Assembly (NCBI GenBank): GCA_937877765.1 | Contig: CALGBN010000399.1 | Span: 1-8,214, forward strand | DNA length: 8,214 nt | Direction of reading: 5' to 3' | Origin: Candidatus Bathyarchaeota archaeon | GTDB lineage: Archaea > Thermoproteota > Bathyarchaeia > TCS64 | Shown here: positions 1-7,371 of the stretch, one piece after another | Position numbering within the stretch: the first letter of the stretch is position 1 | How the letters are laid out: each line of letters starts with the position of its first letter | The notes under the pieces: model-generated | What the model was told of the DNA's origin: nothing | What the model saw: only the letters and a program-made list of their open reading frames with translations | Database searches by the model: none | Translations under genes and position numbers: made by a program

Positions 1-68
1 TTCAAGCAGAAGACGGCATACGAGATGTAGAGAGGTCTCGTGGGCTCGGAGATGTGTATAAGAGACAG
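1..68. other. Illumina Nextera adapter (P7 + i7 index + read-2 transposon end), not genomic
   Basis: Bases 3-26 match the Illumina P7 flow-cell sequence, 27-34 are an 8-base index (gtagagag), 35-49 are the Nextera read-2 primer (GTCTCGTGGGCTCGG) and 50-68 are the 19-bp Tn5 mosaic end (AGATGTGTATAAGAGACAG). The leading 'tt' is what reading past the end of P7 (CTTG then A's) gives on the opposite strand. This is therefore an untrimmed read-1 read-through joined to the contig end. It was identified from memory of the standard oligonucleotides. Real DNA begins at about base 69. Confidence 0.98.
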
Positions 69-379
69 CTATAGTATTTGTTATAGTAATAGGTTCTGTT
101 GATGAAGTTGAATGTCCTGGTGTCCACCTGTCCATACCAGATTGGGGCACCAAGCACCAAAGCGTCCATGGACTCAAGATCAGGCTGCATCTTATCAAAA
201 TCATCCAACGGCAGGAGAACCTTTTCCTCAAAATATCCGATTTGACCTATGAAAACGTCTCTAAGTCTCCAAGTTACCACAGTATGTCCTGCATCTAGGG
301 CTCCATCAAGCACCGCTCTAACAAGCTTGTATGTATTCCCCTCATGTTTTGGTCCGCCAATTACTCCTACTACTTTCAA
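69..379 (-). CDS. NAD(P)H-dependent FMN reductase / flavodoxin-fold protein, N-terminal part only
   Basis: This is the first ~104 residues of a probable FMN-binding flavodoxin-fold oxidoreductase (NADPH-dependent FMN reductase or iron-sulfur flavoprotein relatives). It opens with the beta1/phosphate-loop pattern MKVVGVIGGPKHEGNTYKLV, where P-x-x-x-GNT binds FMN phosphate. It continues with an alpha helix (VRAVLDGALDAGH), a DDF.KM segment near residues 59-63, and the second flavin loop DALVLGAPIWYGQVDTRTFNFINR near 72-95. The start is TTG at 379-377: an in-frame TAA lies directly upstream (385-383), and AGGAT at 390-386 is a fair ribosome site 6 nt away. Relatives often have a Cys-x-x-Cys cluster before the DD motif; here that stretch (IGQIGYFEE) has no cysteine, so an iron-sulfur cluster is unlikely. 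The C-terminus is missing because the contig ends. An apparent extension past base 68 is translated adapter. It is divergent from the amidohydrolase gene. The family call is good; the substrate is unknown. Confidence 0.85.
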
Positions 380-463
380 ACCTTATCCTGCATTCAGGGG
401 CTTCATACTGTAAATATGCTTCCTTTCGCATGTTTTTTACATCCATAGCCCCATGATCCAGAT
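380..463. promoter_or_regulatory. Divergent intergenic region with one TATA-like element
   Basis: These 84 bp separate the leftward flavoprotein gene from the rightward amidohydrolase gene and must hold both promoters. The only clear AT-rich element is tgtaaatatg (409-418), whose core taaata reads as an archaeal TATA-like box on either strand. For the rightward gene it would place transcription start near 438-442, giving a short leader to the ATG at 464. For the leftward gene it would place the start near 386-390, just before the TTG. No Shine-Dalgarno precedes the ATG at 464. Assignment to either gene is inferred from spacing alone. Confidence 0.35.
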
Positions 464-1912
464 ATGATGAAAGAAACTGCTTGGAAATGGATCGATGAAC
501 ACCGAGAAGAGTTCATCGAGGTAAGCGACAAGGTATGGGAGTACGCGGAACTCGGATTGGTTGAACATAAATCCGCAAAACTACACGTCGAGACCCTCAG
601 GAAACATGGGTTCAAAGTAGACCACGGCGTAGCAGGTATGCCCACAGCCTTTGTAGCAACATGGGGAGAAGGCGAACCAGTAATAGGATTCATGGGCGAA
701 TACGACTCACTACCCGGAATCAGCAACAAAGCTGTACCCTACAGAGAATGGCTCGTGGTTGATGGCTGTGGACACGGCTGCGGACACAACGTCCACGGCA
801 CCAGCGGATTCATGGCTGCAATCGCCACCAAAAACGCAATGGAAAAAGAAGGAATCAAAGGAACTATCAAGGTCTATGGAAGCCCAGCCGAGGAAAACTA
901 CGACGGCAAAGCCTACATGGTCAGGGCAGGCTTGTTCAAAGGCGTTGATGCCTGTCTGAGTCACCACCCAGGAGGCATGAATGTCGCCGGACTAGCCTCA
1001 AGCAATGCAGTAAACAGTGTCAAGTATGAGTACTTTGGGAAGACTGCTCATGCAGCTGGCAGCCCCGAGCATGGACGCAGCGCGTTGGATGCTATCGAGT
1101 TGATGAATATCGGAGTCAACTATCTCAGAGAACATGTGATACAAGAGGCTCGTATTCACTATGTTATCGAGGAAGGCGGAGGACAACCAAACGTCGTCCC
1201 AGATTATGCCCGAAGCTGGTACTACATCAGGGCACCCGAGCGTTCACAGGTCCAACAAATCTACGAACGAATAAACAAAATCGCAGAGGGAGCAGCCATG
1301 ATGACCGAGACCACGCTTAAAGTCGATCTCATCGCGGCGATCTACAACAAGATACCCAACAAGGTACTCAGTGAGCTTGTCACAGCAAACATGCGTGAGA
1401 TTGGACATCCCGGATGGACCAAAGAAGAGGAAGAGTTCGCAGCGAAGATAGCCGAGACCCTTGACAAGGACGCCAAGATGCAGAGTCTACGAAAGTATGG
1501 TGTGCCAAACGCGGAAAAGTACAAGGACGTCAATCTGATGACTGATATCCTTGATGCTTGGAACGACGGCGAGGTAAGCAAAGGCTCAACAGACGTATCT
1601 GATGTATCGTGGCAATGCCCCACAATGGAATTCGGCACAAGCTGCAACGTGCTTGGTGCACCGGGTCACGACTGGAGATTCACAGCGGTAAGCGGCATGA
1701 GCATCGGTCACAAGAGCCTAATATTTGCGGCAAAAACCATGGCGGCGTCAGCGTTAGACCTATTCACCAAGCCAGAGTGGCTTGAGAAGGCGAAGAAGGA
1801 GCATAAGGAGCGATTGGGCAATAGAGTCTACACGAGTCCTATTCCCCCTGATGTTCATCCTCCTTTGGAGATCGCAGAAGAGGCTTGGAAGAAGCTCAAG
1901 GGTAAGCAATAA
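464..1912 (+). CDS. M20-family metal-dependent amidohydrolase, AbgB-like (aminobenzoyl-glutamate utilization protein B family)
   Basis: This complete 482-residue protein matches the ~480-residue length of AbgB-type amidohydrolases, zinc- or manganese-dependent cytosolic enzymes that cleave amide bonds of N-acyl amino acids (p-aminobenzoyl-glutamate in E. coli). Visible family motifs, in order: GEYDSLPGI (79-86); the metal-site loop GCGHGCGHNVHG with C106, H108 and H111; PAEEN with the catalytic/metal pair E143-E144; SHHPGG with H167/H168; the lid-domain segment FGKTAHAA with H196, followed by GGGQPNVVPDYA (238-249); and a final metal-ligand motif GAPGHDWRF with H402. The order is catalytic domain, inserted dimerisation/lid domain (about 185-300), then the second half of the catalytic domain, as usual for M20D enzymes. 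No signal peptide is present. The start is the first ATG after an in-frame TAG at 446; an ATG follows immediately at 467. No Shine-Dalgarno is visible, so translation may be leaderless or nearly so. No AbgA partner or transporter lies in the window, so the true substrate is unknown. Confidence 0.93.
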   Translation: MMKETAWKWIDEHREEFIEVSDKVWEYAELGLVEHKSAKLHVETLRKHGFKVDHGVAGMPTAFVATWGEGEPVIGFMGEYDSLPGISNKAVPYREWLVVDGCGHGCGHNVHGTSGFMAAIATKNAMEKEGIKGTIKVYGSPAEENYDGKAYMVRAGLFKGVDACLSHHPGGMNVAGLASSNAVNSVKYEYFGKTAHAAGSPEHGRSALDAIELMNIGVNYLREHVIQEARIHYVIEEGGGQPNVVPDYARSWYYIRAPERSQVQQIYERINKIAEGAAMMTETTLKVDLIAAIYNKIPNKVLSELVTANMREIGHPGWTKEEEEFAAKIAETLDKDAKMQSLRKYGVPNAEKYKDVNLMTDILDAWNDGEVSKGSTDVSDVSWQCPTMEFGTSCNVLGAPGHDWRFTAVSGMSIGHKSLIFAAKTMAASALDLFTKPEWLEKAKKEHKERLGNRVYTSPIPPDVHPPLEIAEEAWKKLKGKQ

Positions 1913-1919
1913 CCCTAAC

Positions 1920-1938
1920 TTTTTTTTATTCAATTTTT
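1920..1938 (+). terminator. T-tract terminator after the amidohydrolase gene
   Basis: Eight T's (1920-1927) and a further five T's (1934-1938) begin 8 nt after the stop codon, on the coding strand, with no upstream hairpin. This matches the hairpin-free T-rich terminators of archaea. The adjoining sequence is AT-rich and merges into the next promoter. Confidence 0.55.
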
Positions 1939-1950
1939 ACTATATTCAAA

Positions 1951-1960
1951 ATAATTATAA
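1951..1960 (+). promoter_or_regulatory. TATA-like box for the secreted metallopeptidase gene
   Basis: The AT-only stretch ataattataa ends 22 nt before the ATG at 1983. An archaeal TATA box sits about 26 bp upstream of transcription start, so the start would fall near 1978-1983, giving a leaderless or almost leaderless transcript. That agrees with the absence of any Shine-Dalgarno in actttctaccATG. The evidence is only position and composition. Confidence 0.4.
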
Positions 1961-1982
1961 CTAAACTTCTCAACTTTCTACC

Positions 1983-4808
1983 ATGGTGTCCTCTAGCGGA
2001 AAACCGATTATCCAACTCGGGTTGATTTTATTCCTCTTAACTGCGTTATACACAGGTATCTCTGTCTACGCACAGTCAAATACGATAAATGGAACCATGG
2101 GGTCCTACAACTTCCCCGCTGGTCAATACGAAATAATCAGCCAAGCCGATGATATTTTCTCCCCAGTAGAAATAATTTCAGAGGGTAAACCCCCTTCCAC
2201 AACCTATTCTTACATCTCCGAGGGCAATGGATACTTGTATGTACAGTTTGAGCCTACTGCAGGCGACTGGCTGCTCGTCGAAGTCGGAGACGAGACCGGT
2301 AGCTGGGGATATACAGACAGCTTCAGTGTAAATGTTCAAGATGGCGAGACCGTCATCTTCACAGTTACGCCTCCTTCTAGACAGACCGACTATGAGATGC
2401 TTCAAGACGACGACTCTGGTCCGATTACCTTTATTGATACCTTTTCATGGAACACAACATCTGGTATCATCTCTTATCAACTGGAGTTAGTAGACGTCCC
2501 CGAGGTCGAGTTCGGTTGGTATCCAAGAGAACCTGCTCGTGGAGATGATGTTACCTTCTATACTCAGGTGAACACCATGACCGTAAGCTCCATGACTTGG
2601 CTCATCAACGGTGTTGAGCTGGACTCCTCATATGGCTCATCAACATGGACATACACAAACATACAGGACGGTGTCTACGAGGTTACTTTACGCGTCGAGG
2701 ACATGTTTGGCGCGACAGCTGAGAAGACCTACACGATTACTGTGGGTGAGTCGCAGGTATTTCAAGGGGTTATTTTTGATGATCTTGGCAACCGATACGA
2801 GGACTTGACTGTTCATTTCTACTGGAATGATGTGTTTCAAGGAACCACATACACAGATGCCGATGGTCACTACGAGTTCACAACGGTAAACGGACAGCCA
2901 ATCACCTTACCTTTAACTGGCATGGGTGAAGTGAAGATAGAGTTCGTGGACAAGGATCACGTGTTTGAGATACGCGACCTCAAAGCAGATAAAACAAAAC
3001 CAGTCTCGGTTATTTATCCTGTCACTTCTATTACTTCGGTTGACCAGTTGGAGTATAATATTGGATTTTATGGCGATATGGCGGATGACGCTGATACACC
3101 CCAAGTGAACGAGGCACTAACAGATGATCATGCCTTGGTCTTCTATTATACCAATATCGCGAAACGGTTCTACGATGAAAAACTCAACTACATCTTCTGG
3201 AATACACCACTCTATGTGACTACAGATGATAAAAATACAAATGAAGCATATTTCAAGTCAGGAAATAACCCCGAGATCGATGGAAAGACAACTTACCCCA
3301 TGATCTATTACTCATCGCTAGCATTGAAGAGAACAGACCCGGATGCGCCACTGAATCGTGAGTTCCACGAGTTCAGTCACTATATAATGTGGGATTATTA
3401 TGGGGAACTACCTGAACGCCATTACTTTTGGGATGCTACTACCGGTAAATGGAAGCCCCTTGATACTAACCATTGGGGTATCGCTAACCATTGCACATCA
3501 GACAGCTACCTTGAAGCCTTCGCAGAGTTCATGTCCTTAGTCATCAACAAGGAGATGAATGTCCAACCCCCGACGACAACCATGCTACCAGATTTCGCTT
3601 GGTCAAGATACACAATAGGAGGCGCAAACGAGTATTTAGGATATAACCGTGACCAATCTTACAGGTTTGAGGAATTATCTTTTGCCAGCATCCTTTGGGA
3701 CCTTTATGATGGAAAAGAGGTTGCAGATAGTGATAATGTTGACCTGACTCTTGAACAGTTATGGGATATACTCATGCAAATCTATGTTTTACCAAAATAT
3801 TATGAGAATGACGCAACAACGGGAATGCTCATTAAACTGGATGAAAAGACCACAGAGGTACGATACATCAACTACATTAAAGACCTCTATGATGGCTTAA
3901 TCGAAAACGAGCCATTCTATGATTACTCAACTAGCGACATCGACGCGATTTTTGTTTCCCATAAAATATTCAATGACCTCAACGCCGATGGTACATGGCA
4001 ACAAGGAGAACCAATCGGCATCAATCTAAAATGGGGTATCGAACGTAGAAAGCACCCAGTTGACGAGTCGTGGCTACTGACTTTGAACATCCCTGAAAAC
4101 ATGCTACCAATAGACATCACTGTCACAACAACACATGAGGGAACATTTACACAGTATGACCACGAGTACACTGTTACGGTATACGATTACCCCGCCCAGA
4201 TACCAATCATCATGCCTCCAGAGAAATACACACCAGAGATGACTGTAGAGGTAACAAAACAAGGCTACACGGACACAAGTCCACTGGTACTCGACCCTGC
4301 TACATATGATGAACTAATCACTACACAGGGAAACCTAGGCTCACACACACCAAGCCTAGAAACAACCGAAGAAGACGAGTACATCTATATCAACCAAGTA
4401 GACTCACCAACCACTGTAGAAGCAGGCTCAACCATCACCCTCACCGCCTCACTGGAATACAGTTTCAACGACATCACATTGATTAGCCTAGGCGTCTACG
4501 ACTATGCAACTGAATCATACGCCTTCGACGAGACTTACTGGGTTCAAGGCACAGACATAGAAGATTATGTAGTACAGTTTACTGCACCGGATACTCCCCA
4601 GACCCTTGAACTTGAAGCCAACGTGATATTCCAGATTGGTGAGGAATGGTATTACACCGACAATGATCAATGGTACAACTACTTCACCATAGACGTTGTA
4701 GAAGCAGCAGATGAAGGAATACCCGGCTACCCACTACCCGCAACACTAGCCGGATTAACCTTAGTGCTCCTACTATTGAAGAAAAAACGAGACCCACAGC
4801 TACTCTAG
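1983..4808 (+). CDS. Secreted, C-terminally anchored zinc metallopeptidase-like protein with PKD and regulatory-like beta domains
   Basis: This 941-residue protein is built for the cell surface. Residues 1-30 are a signal peptide (hydrophobic QLGLILFLLTALYTGI, probable cut after VYA). Residues 31-170 are beta-rich with no recognised family. About 175-255 is PKD-like (DDVTFYT ... TWTYTNIQDGVYEVTLRVEDMFG), and 258-340 resembles a carboxypeptidase-regulatory domain (GVIFDDLGN ... TDADGHYEF). The peptidase core spans roughly 370-645: HEFSH at 462-466 supplies two zinc-ligand histidines and the catalytic E463. SYLEAFAEF (508-516) offers E511 as third ligand, a gluzincin-like pattern, and ASILWDLYDG (568-577) is typical downstream of such sites. 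D665-L-N-A-D-G-T-W-Q-Q-G-E676 fits a 12-residue EF-hand-like calcium loop. Beta domains follow at 680-770 and 800-905. The tail IPGYP (913-917), a ~15-residue hydrophobic stretch and KKKRD resemble archaeal CTERM sorting/anchor signals. There is a single cysteine (C504). The start is ATG at 1983, with an in-frame TAA at 1962. Peptidase activity is inferred, not certain; the substrate is unknown. Confidence 0.85.
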   Translation: MVSSSGKPIIQLGLILFLLTALYTGISVYAQSNTINGTMGSYNFPAGQYEIISQADDIFSPVEIISEGKPPSTTYSYISEGNGYLYVQFEPTAGDWLLVEVGDETGSWGYTDSFSVNVQDGETVIFTVTPPSRQTDYEMLQDDDSGPITFIDTFSWNTTSGIISYQLELVDVPEVEFGWYPREPARGDDVTFYTQVNTMTVSSMTWLINGVELDSSYGSSTWTYTNIQDGVYEVTLRVEDMFGATAEKTYTITVGESQVFQGVIFDDLGNRYEDLTVHFYWNDVFQGTTYTDADGHYEFTTVNGQPITLPLTGMGEVKIEFVDKDHVFEIRDLKADKTKPVSVIYPVTSITSVDQLEYNIGFYGDMADDADTPQVNEALTDDHALVFYYTNIAKRFYDEKLNYIFWNTPLYVTTDDKNTNEAYFKSGNNPEIDGKTTYPMIYYSSLALKRTDPDAPLNREFHEFSHYIMWDYYGELPERHYFWDATTGKWKPLDTNHWGIANHCTSDSYLEAFAEFMSLVINKEMNVQPPTTTMLPDFAWSRYTIGGANEYLGYNRDQSYRFEELSFASILWDLYDGKEVADSDNVDLTLEQLWDILMQIYVLPKYYENDATTGMLIKLDEKTTEVRYINYIKDLYDGLIENEPFYDYSTSDIDAIFVSHKIFNDLNADGTWQQGEPIGINLKWGIERRKHPVDESWLLTLNIPENMLPIDITVTTTHEGTFTQYDHEYTVTVYDYPAQIPIIMPPEKYTPEMTVEVTKQGYTDTSPLVLDPATYDELITTQGNLGSHTPSLETTEEDEYIYINQVDSPTTVEAGSTITLTASLEYSFNDITLISLGVYDYATESYAFDETYWVQGTDIEDYVVQFTAPDTPQTLELEANVIFQIGEEWYYTDNDQWYNYFTIDVVEAADEGIPGYPLPATLAGLTLVLLLLKKKRDPQLL

Positions 4809-7367
4809 TATTGCTACTACTCCTTTTTCTCCATCAACCCGTATTCTCTGACCCGTCTTCAACCTACTAGTAGCATCATAAACCCCAACAACAGCCGGTA
4901 TCCCATACTCCCTAGCCACAATAGAACCATGAGTCATCAAACCACCAACCTCCATCACCAAACCACCAGCAGCTAAAAACAAAGGAGTCCAAGCAGGATC
5001 CGTAGCCGGACACACCAGTATCTCACCGGGCAACAGTTTCTCAGAGGATGGATCAAACATCACGTGAGCAGTCCCCTCCACGACTCCTGGGGAAACCGGG
5101 GCGCCTTGTAGTGTTTTTCCATCGCTGCTTGATGAACCATAGTAGGCGTGTCCATCACTCAGAAGTATTCTCGGTGGATTCCGCTGCGTATCTAGCTTGA
5201 ATTTTTGTTTTCTCTCCGTAACAACCATACGCCAGTCGCGGTGCTCTAACTCATCAATCCTCAGATAGAAAACATCCCGATATGACTCAAGATAACCCTC
5301 TGATTCCAGTATCTTGCCTATCGATAGAAGACTACGCCTTGCATTATACAGCATCTTGACGATATAGAGCTTAGGTGATTCTCTTAGCCCAGCGAGATTA
5401 CGCTGCCTTACACCAAGATACTTAACAATCTGTTTGCTTCTCCATCCCCATTGTCGTTTTGCCTCCTCGGTTATATGCTCCAGTGATGCCTCCGCAGACT
5501 CCGCCATATGTTTAAAAACCGTATCAGGCGCTTTTTCGGGATCATCTATCGTGCTGTAAGTCTGTATCATCTGTATAATGTGGGCGGGGACTTCACCCCA
5601 GCGCAGCGTACCAACATCTATCTCAGCGACACCACGCATGCCATAAGAATCCAAGAAGCTCTCAAGCTCTGTTTGAAAAACCACTGGAAGCTCTCTCTTC
5701 AGGTAAGCGTCAGCTAGTTTCTCAACAGGTTTCTTTAATGCGTTCATTGAAGCAGGGTCCGCTCTGATGTGTTTCACCTTCTCCCACAGCATCAGATCCA
5801 TCTCCGTGGTCACGTTATAGGGGAGCCCTCTGCTAATGTTCAACGCATCATTGTCAAGCCCCAGTCTCTCTGCACGCATCTTGATCTGGAAAAACATGCC
5901 CTGACCAGCTGCAACAGAAGGTAGTATTCTCTTCAGAATGGTGCGGTGGATGCTCTCCAACAGTCTATGAACGTAATTTCGATGCTCCTCAAGGGTCTTT
6001 ACCTCCTCCCCTGCTTTTCTCCAGTACTTGACCTCTGATTCGATCTTATTGTTCATCTTCTTTCTACTGCTGACTGGTCTGAGAACCGAGCCAAGGAACC
6101 TGCATATAAAAGGCACCAACACCGGAACTATCAGACTCATATCATGAAAACTAGGCTTACTATCCTTCTTCTCGATCCTAGAATCAGATATAATCTCCTC
6201 AACAGATGACGCCATCACAGGTTCCACGTACTGTAAAACCCCACTGACAATACCATGATACCGTTTATTCCTGAAAAGCTCAGTAATGTTACTATAGAGC
6301 CTGCCCCCCGCTATGAGAAACCGCTTGTTCTCCTTTGGACTCAAGGTACCACCCAGCTTCTTCTGGATATAGCCAAGCATCTGTAAGATGACATCAATAC
6401 CCATTGGTGTCAAGGACTGAAGCACACCCTGTACATGCCCAAAGGAACCATAAACCAGAAGCGGCTCAGGCATTGCACCCGGCGGCAGTGGATACAAACC
6501 TGTTACAGGGCGTGACTGAAGCACATAGAACCTATCATCATATCTCGCCCACTCAATATCCTGCGGGGAACCATAATAATCCTCAATTTTGATGCCCAGA
6601 TCTACTAATTCCCTGATTTCCTCTTCATTTAGGCCTTGTCTACCTGAGCCATCCTTCTCTCCAAGCCTCACAGACTTGATTAATCCACTCCGTTTATCCA
6701 CCACGTACTCATCAGGCTCAATCCGCCCCGAGACCAACGCCTCACCAAGCCCAAAAGATGCATTAACCACAGCCTCAGTACGCACACCAGTCAAGGGATT
6801 AACAGTAAACAAGACACCAGAGGTAACACTCTGCACCATAGCCTGAACAACAACCGCAAGCGAAACCACATCCTGCGGTATCTTGTTCCTCCGCCTATAC
6901 CCAATGGCTCTAGGAGTCCACAAACTACTCCAACAATCCACAACAGCCCTAAGAAGCGCCTCCTTTCCCTCAACATTCAGGAAAGTATCTTGTTGCCCAG
7001 CAAAGGAGGTCTCGGGAAGGTCTTCCGCGGTAGCTGAGCTACGAACCGCTACCTTGTCTACCTCATGTCTTTGATATGCCTCAATGATCGTTTTTCTGAG
7101 GGTTTCAGGCATCTTTCCCTGAGTAAACGTTTCTCTGATGTGTTCACTGGCTGTTTGAAGAGATTCAACAGTATCATCGATTATGGCAATATTCTCATCA
7201 ATAATACTCTGGAGACCGTTAGCTTCGACGTACTCATTGTATGCTGATGTAGCGATGATAAACCCCTTTGGGACGTTGAAACCCGCCTCTACCAGTAAAC
7301 AGAGGTTAAGCCCTTTCCCACCAGCAGTTCCAAGTGAAACAGATTCGCCCAGCTCATAGATATGCAT
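4800..7367 (-). CDS. ATP-dependent phosphotransferase of the rifampicin phosphotransferase (RPH) / PEP-synthase-like family
   Basis: At 855 residues this matches the RPH size and domain order. Residues 1-290 are a PPDK/PEP-synthase ATP-grasp domain: GTAGGKGLNL with K18, NVPKGFII (31-38), AVRSSATAEDLPETSFAGQQ with R109, VNPLTG (189-194), QDIEWA (269-274) and VLQSRPVT (282-289). Residues about 300-750 form the helical middle domain, opening with QSLTPMG (317-323) and including WGWRSKQI (640-647) and DVFYLRIDEL (698-707), as in RPH-type substrate domains. Residues 755-855 are the swivelling phosphohistidine domain, GGLMTHGSIVAREYGIPAVVG, with H813 as phosphate carrier. The C-terminal TIM barrel of true PEP synthase/PPDK is absent, arguing against PEP synthesis. 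Characterised RPHs pass the beta-phosphate of ATP through the histidine to a rifamycin hydroxyl; the acceptor here is unknown. A hydrophobic stretch (411-429) in the middle domain is unusual. It is the second gene of an operon, 4 nt after tetR, with a strong Shine-Dalgarno, and overlaps the convergent peptidase gene by 9 bp. Confidence 0.9.
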   Translation of the reverse strand: MHIYELGESVSLGTAGGKGLNLCLLVEAGFNVPKGFIIATSAYNEYVEANGLQSIIDENIAIIDDTVESLQTASEHIRETFTQGKMPETLRKTIIEAYQRHEVDKVAVRSSATAEDLPETSFAGQQDTFLNVEGKEALLRAVVDCWSSLWTPRAIGYRRRNKIPQDVVSLAVVVQAMVQSVTSGVLFTVNPLTGVRTEAVVNASFGLGEALVSGRIEPDEYVVDKRSGLIKSVRLGEKDGSGRQGLNEEEIRELVDLGIKIEDYYGSPQDIEWARYDDRFYVLQSRPVTGLYPLPPGAMPEPLLVYGSFGHVQGVLQSLTPMGIDVILQMLGYIQKKLGGTLSPKENKRFLIAGGRLYSNITELFRNKRYHGIVSGVLQYVEPVMASSVEEIISDSRIEKKDSKPSFHDMSLIVPVLVPFICRFLGSVLRPVSSRKKMNNKIESEVKYWRKAGEEVKTLEEHRNYVHRLLESIHRTILKRILPSVAAGQGMFFQIKMRAERLGLDNDALNISRGLPYNVTTEMDLMLWEKVKHIRADPASMNALKKPVEKLADAYLKRELPVVFQTELESFLDSYGMRGVAEIDVGTLRWGEVPAHIIQMIQTYSTIDDPEKAPDTVFKHMAESAEASLEHITEEAKRQWGWRSKQIVKYLGVRQRNLAGLRESPKLYIVKMLYNARRSLLSIGKILESEGYLESYRDVFYLRIDELEHRDWRMVVTERKQKFKLDTQRNPPRILLSDGHAYYGSSSSDGKTLQGAPVSPGVVEGTAHVMFDPSSEKLLPGEILVCPATDPAWTPLFLAAGGLVMEVGGLMTHGSIVAREYGIPAVVGVYDATSRLKTGQRIRVDGEKGVVAILE

Positions 7368-7371
7368 AGAA

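Noticed and set aside
2..68. Extension of the flavoprotein reading frame to base 2
   Set aside because: The last ~21 codons are translated adapter, so the gene is reported only from base 69.
759..959. Overlapping open frames inside the amidohydrolase gene, and similar ones inside the peptidase and kinase genes
   Set aside because: They lie wholly within well-supported genes, have low-complexity or shadow-like composition, and show no ribosome site or family motif.
1913..1982. Possible small RNA or tRNA in the AT-rich spacer
   Set aside because: It is only 70 bp of AT-rich sequence explained by a T-tract terminator and a TATA box, with no cloverleaf or stable stem visible.
4800..7367. Calling the large minus-strand gene phosphoenolpyruvate synthase (ppsA) or pyruvate phosphate dikinase
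   Set aside because: The protein ends with the phosphohistidine domain at residue 855 and lacks the C-terminal PEP/pyruvate-binding barrel; length and domain order match RPH.
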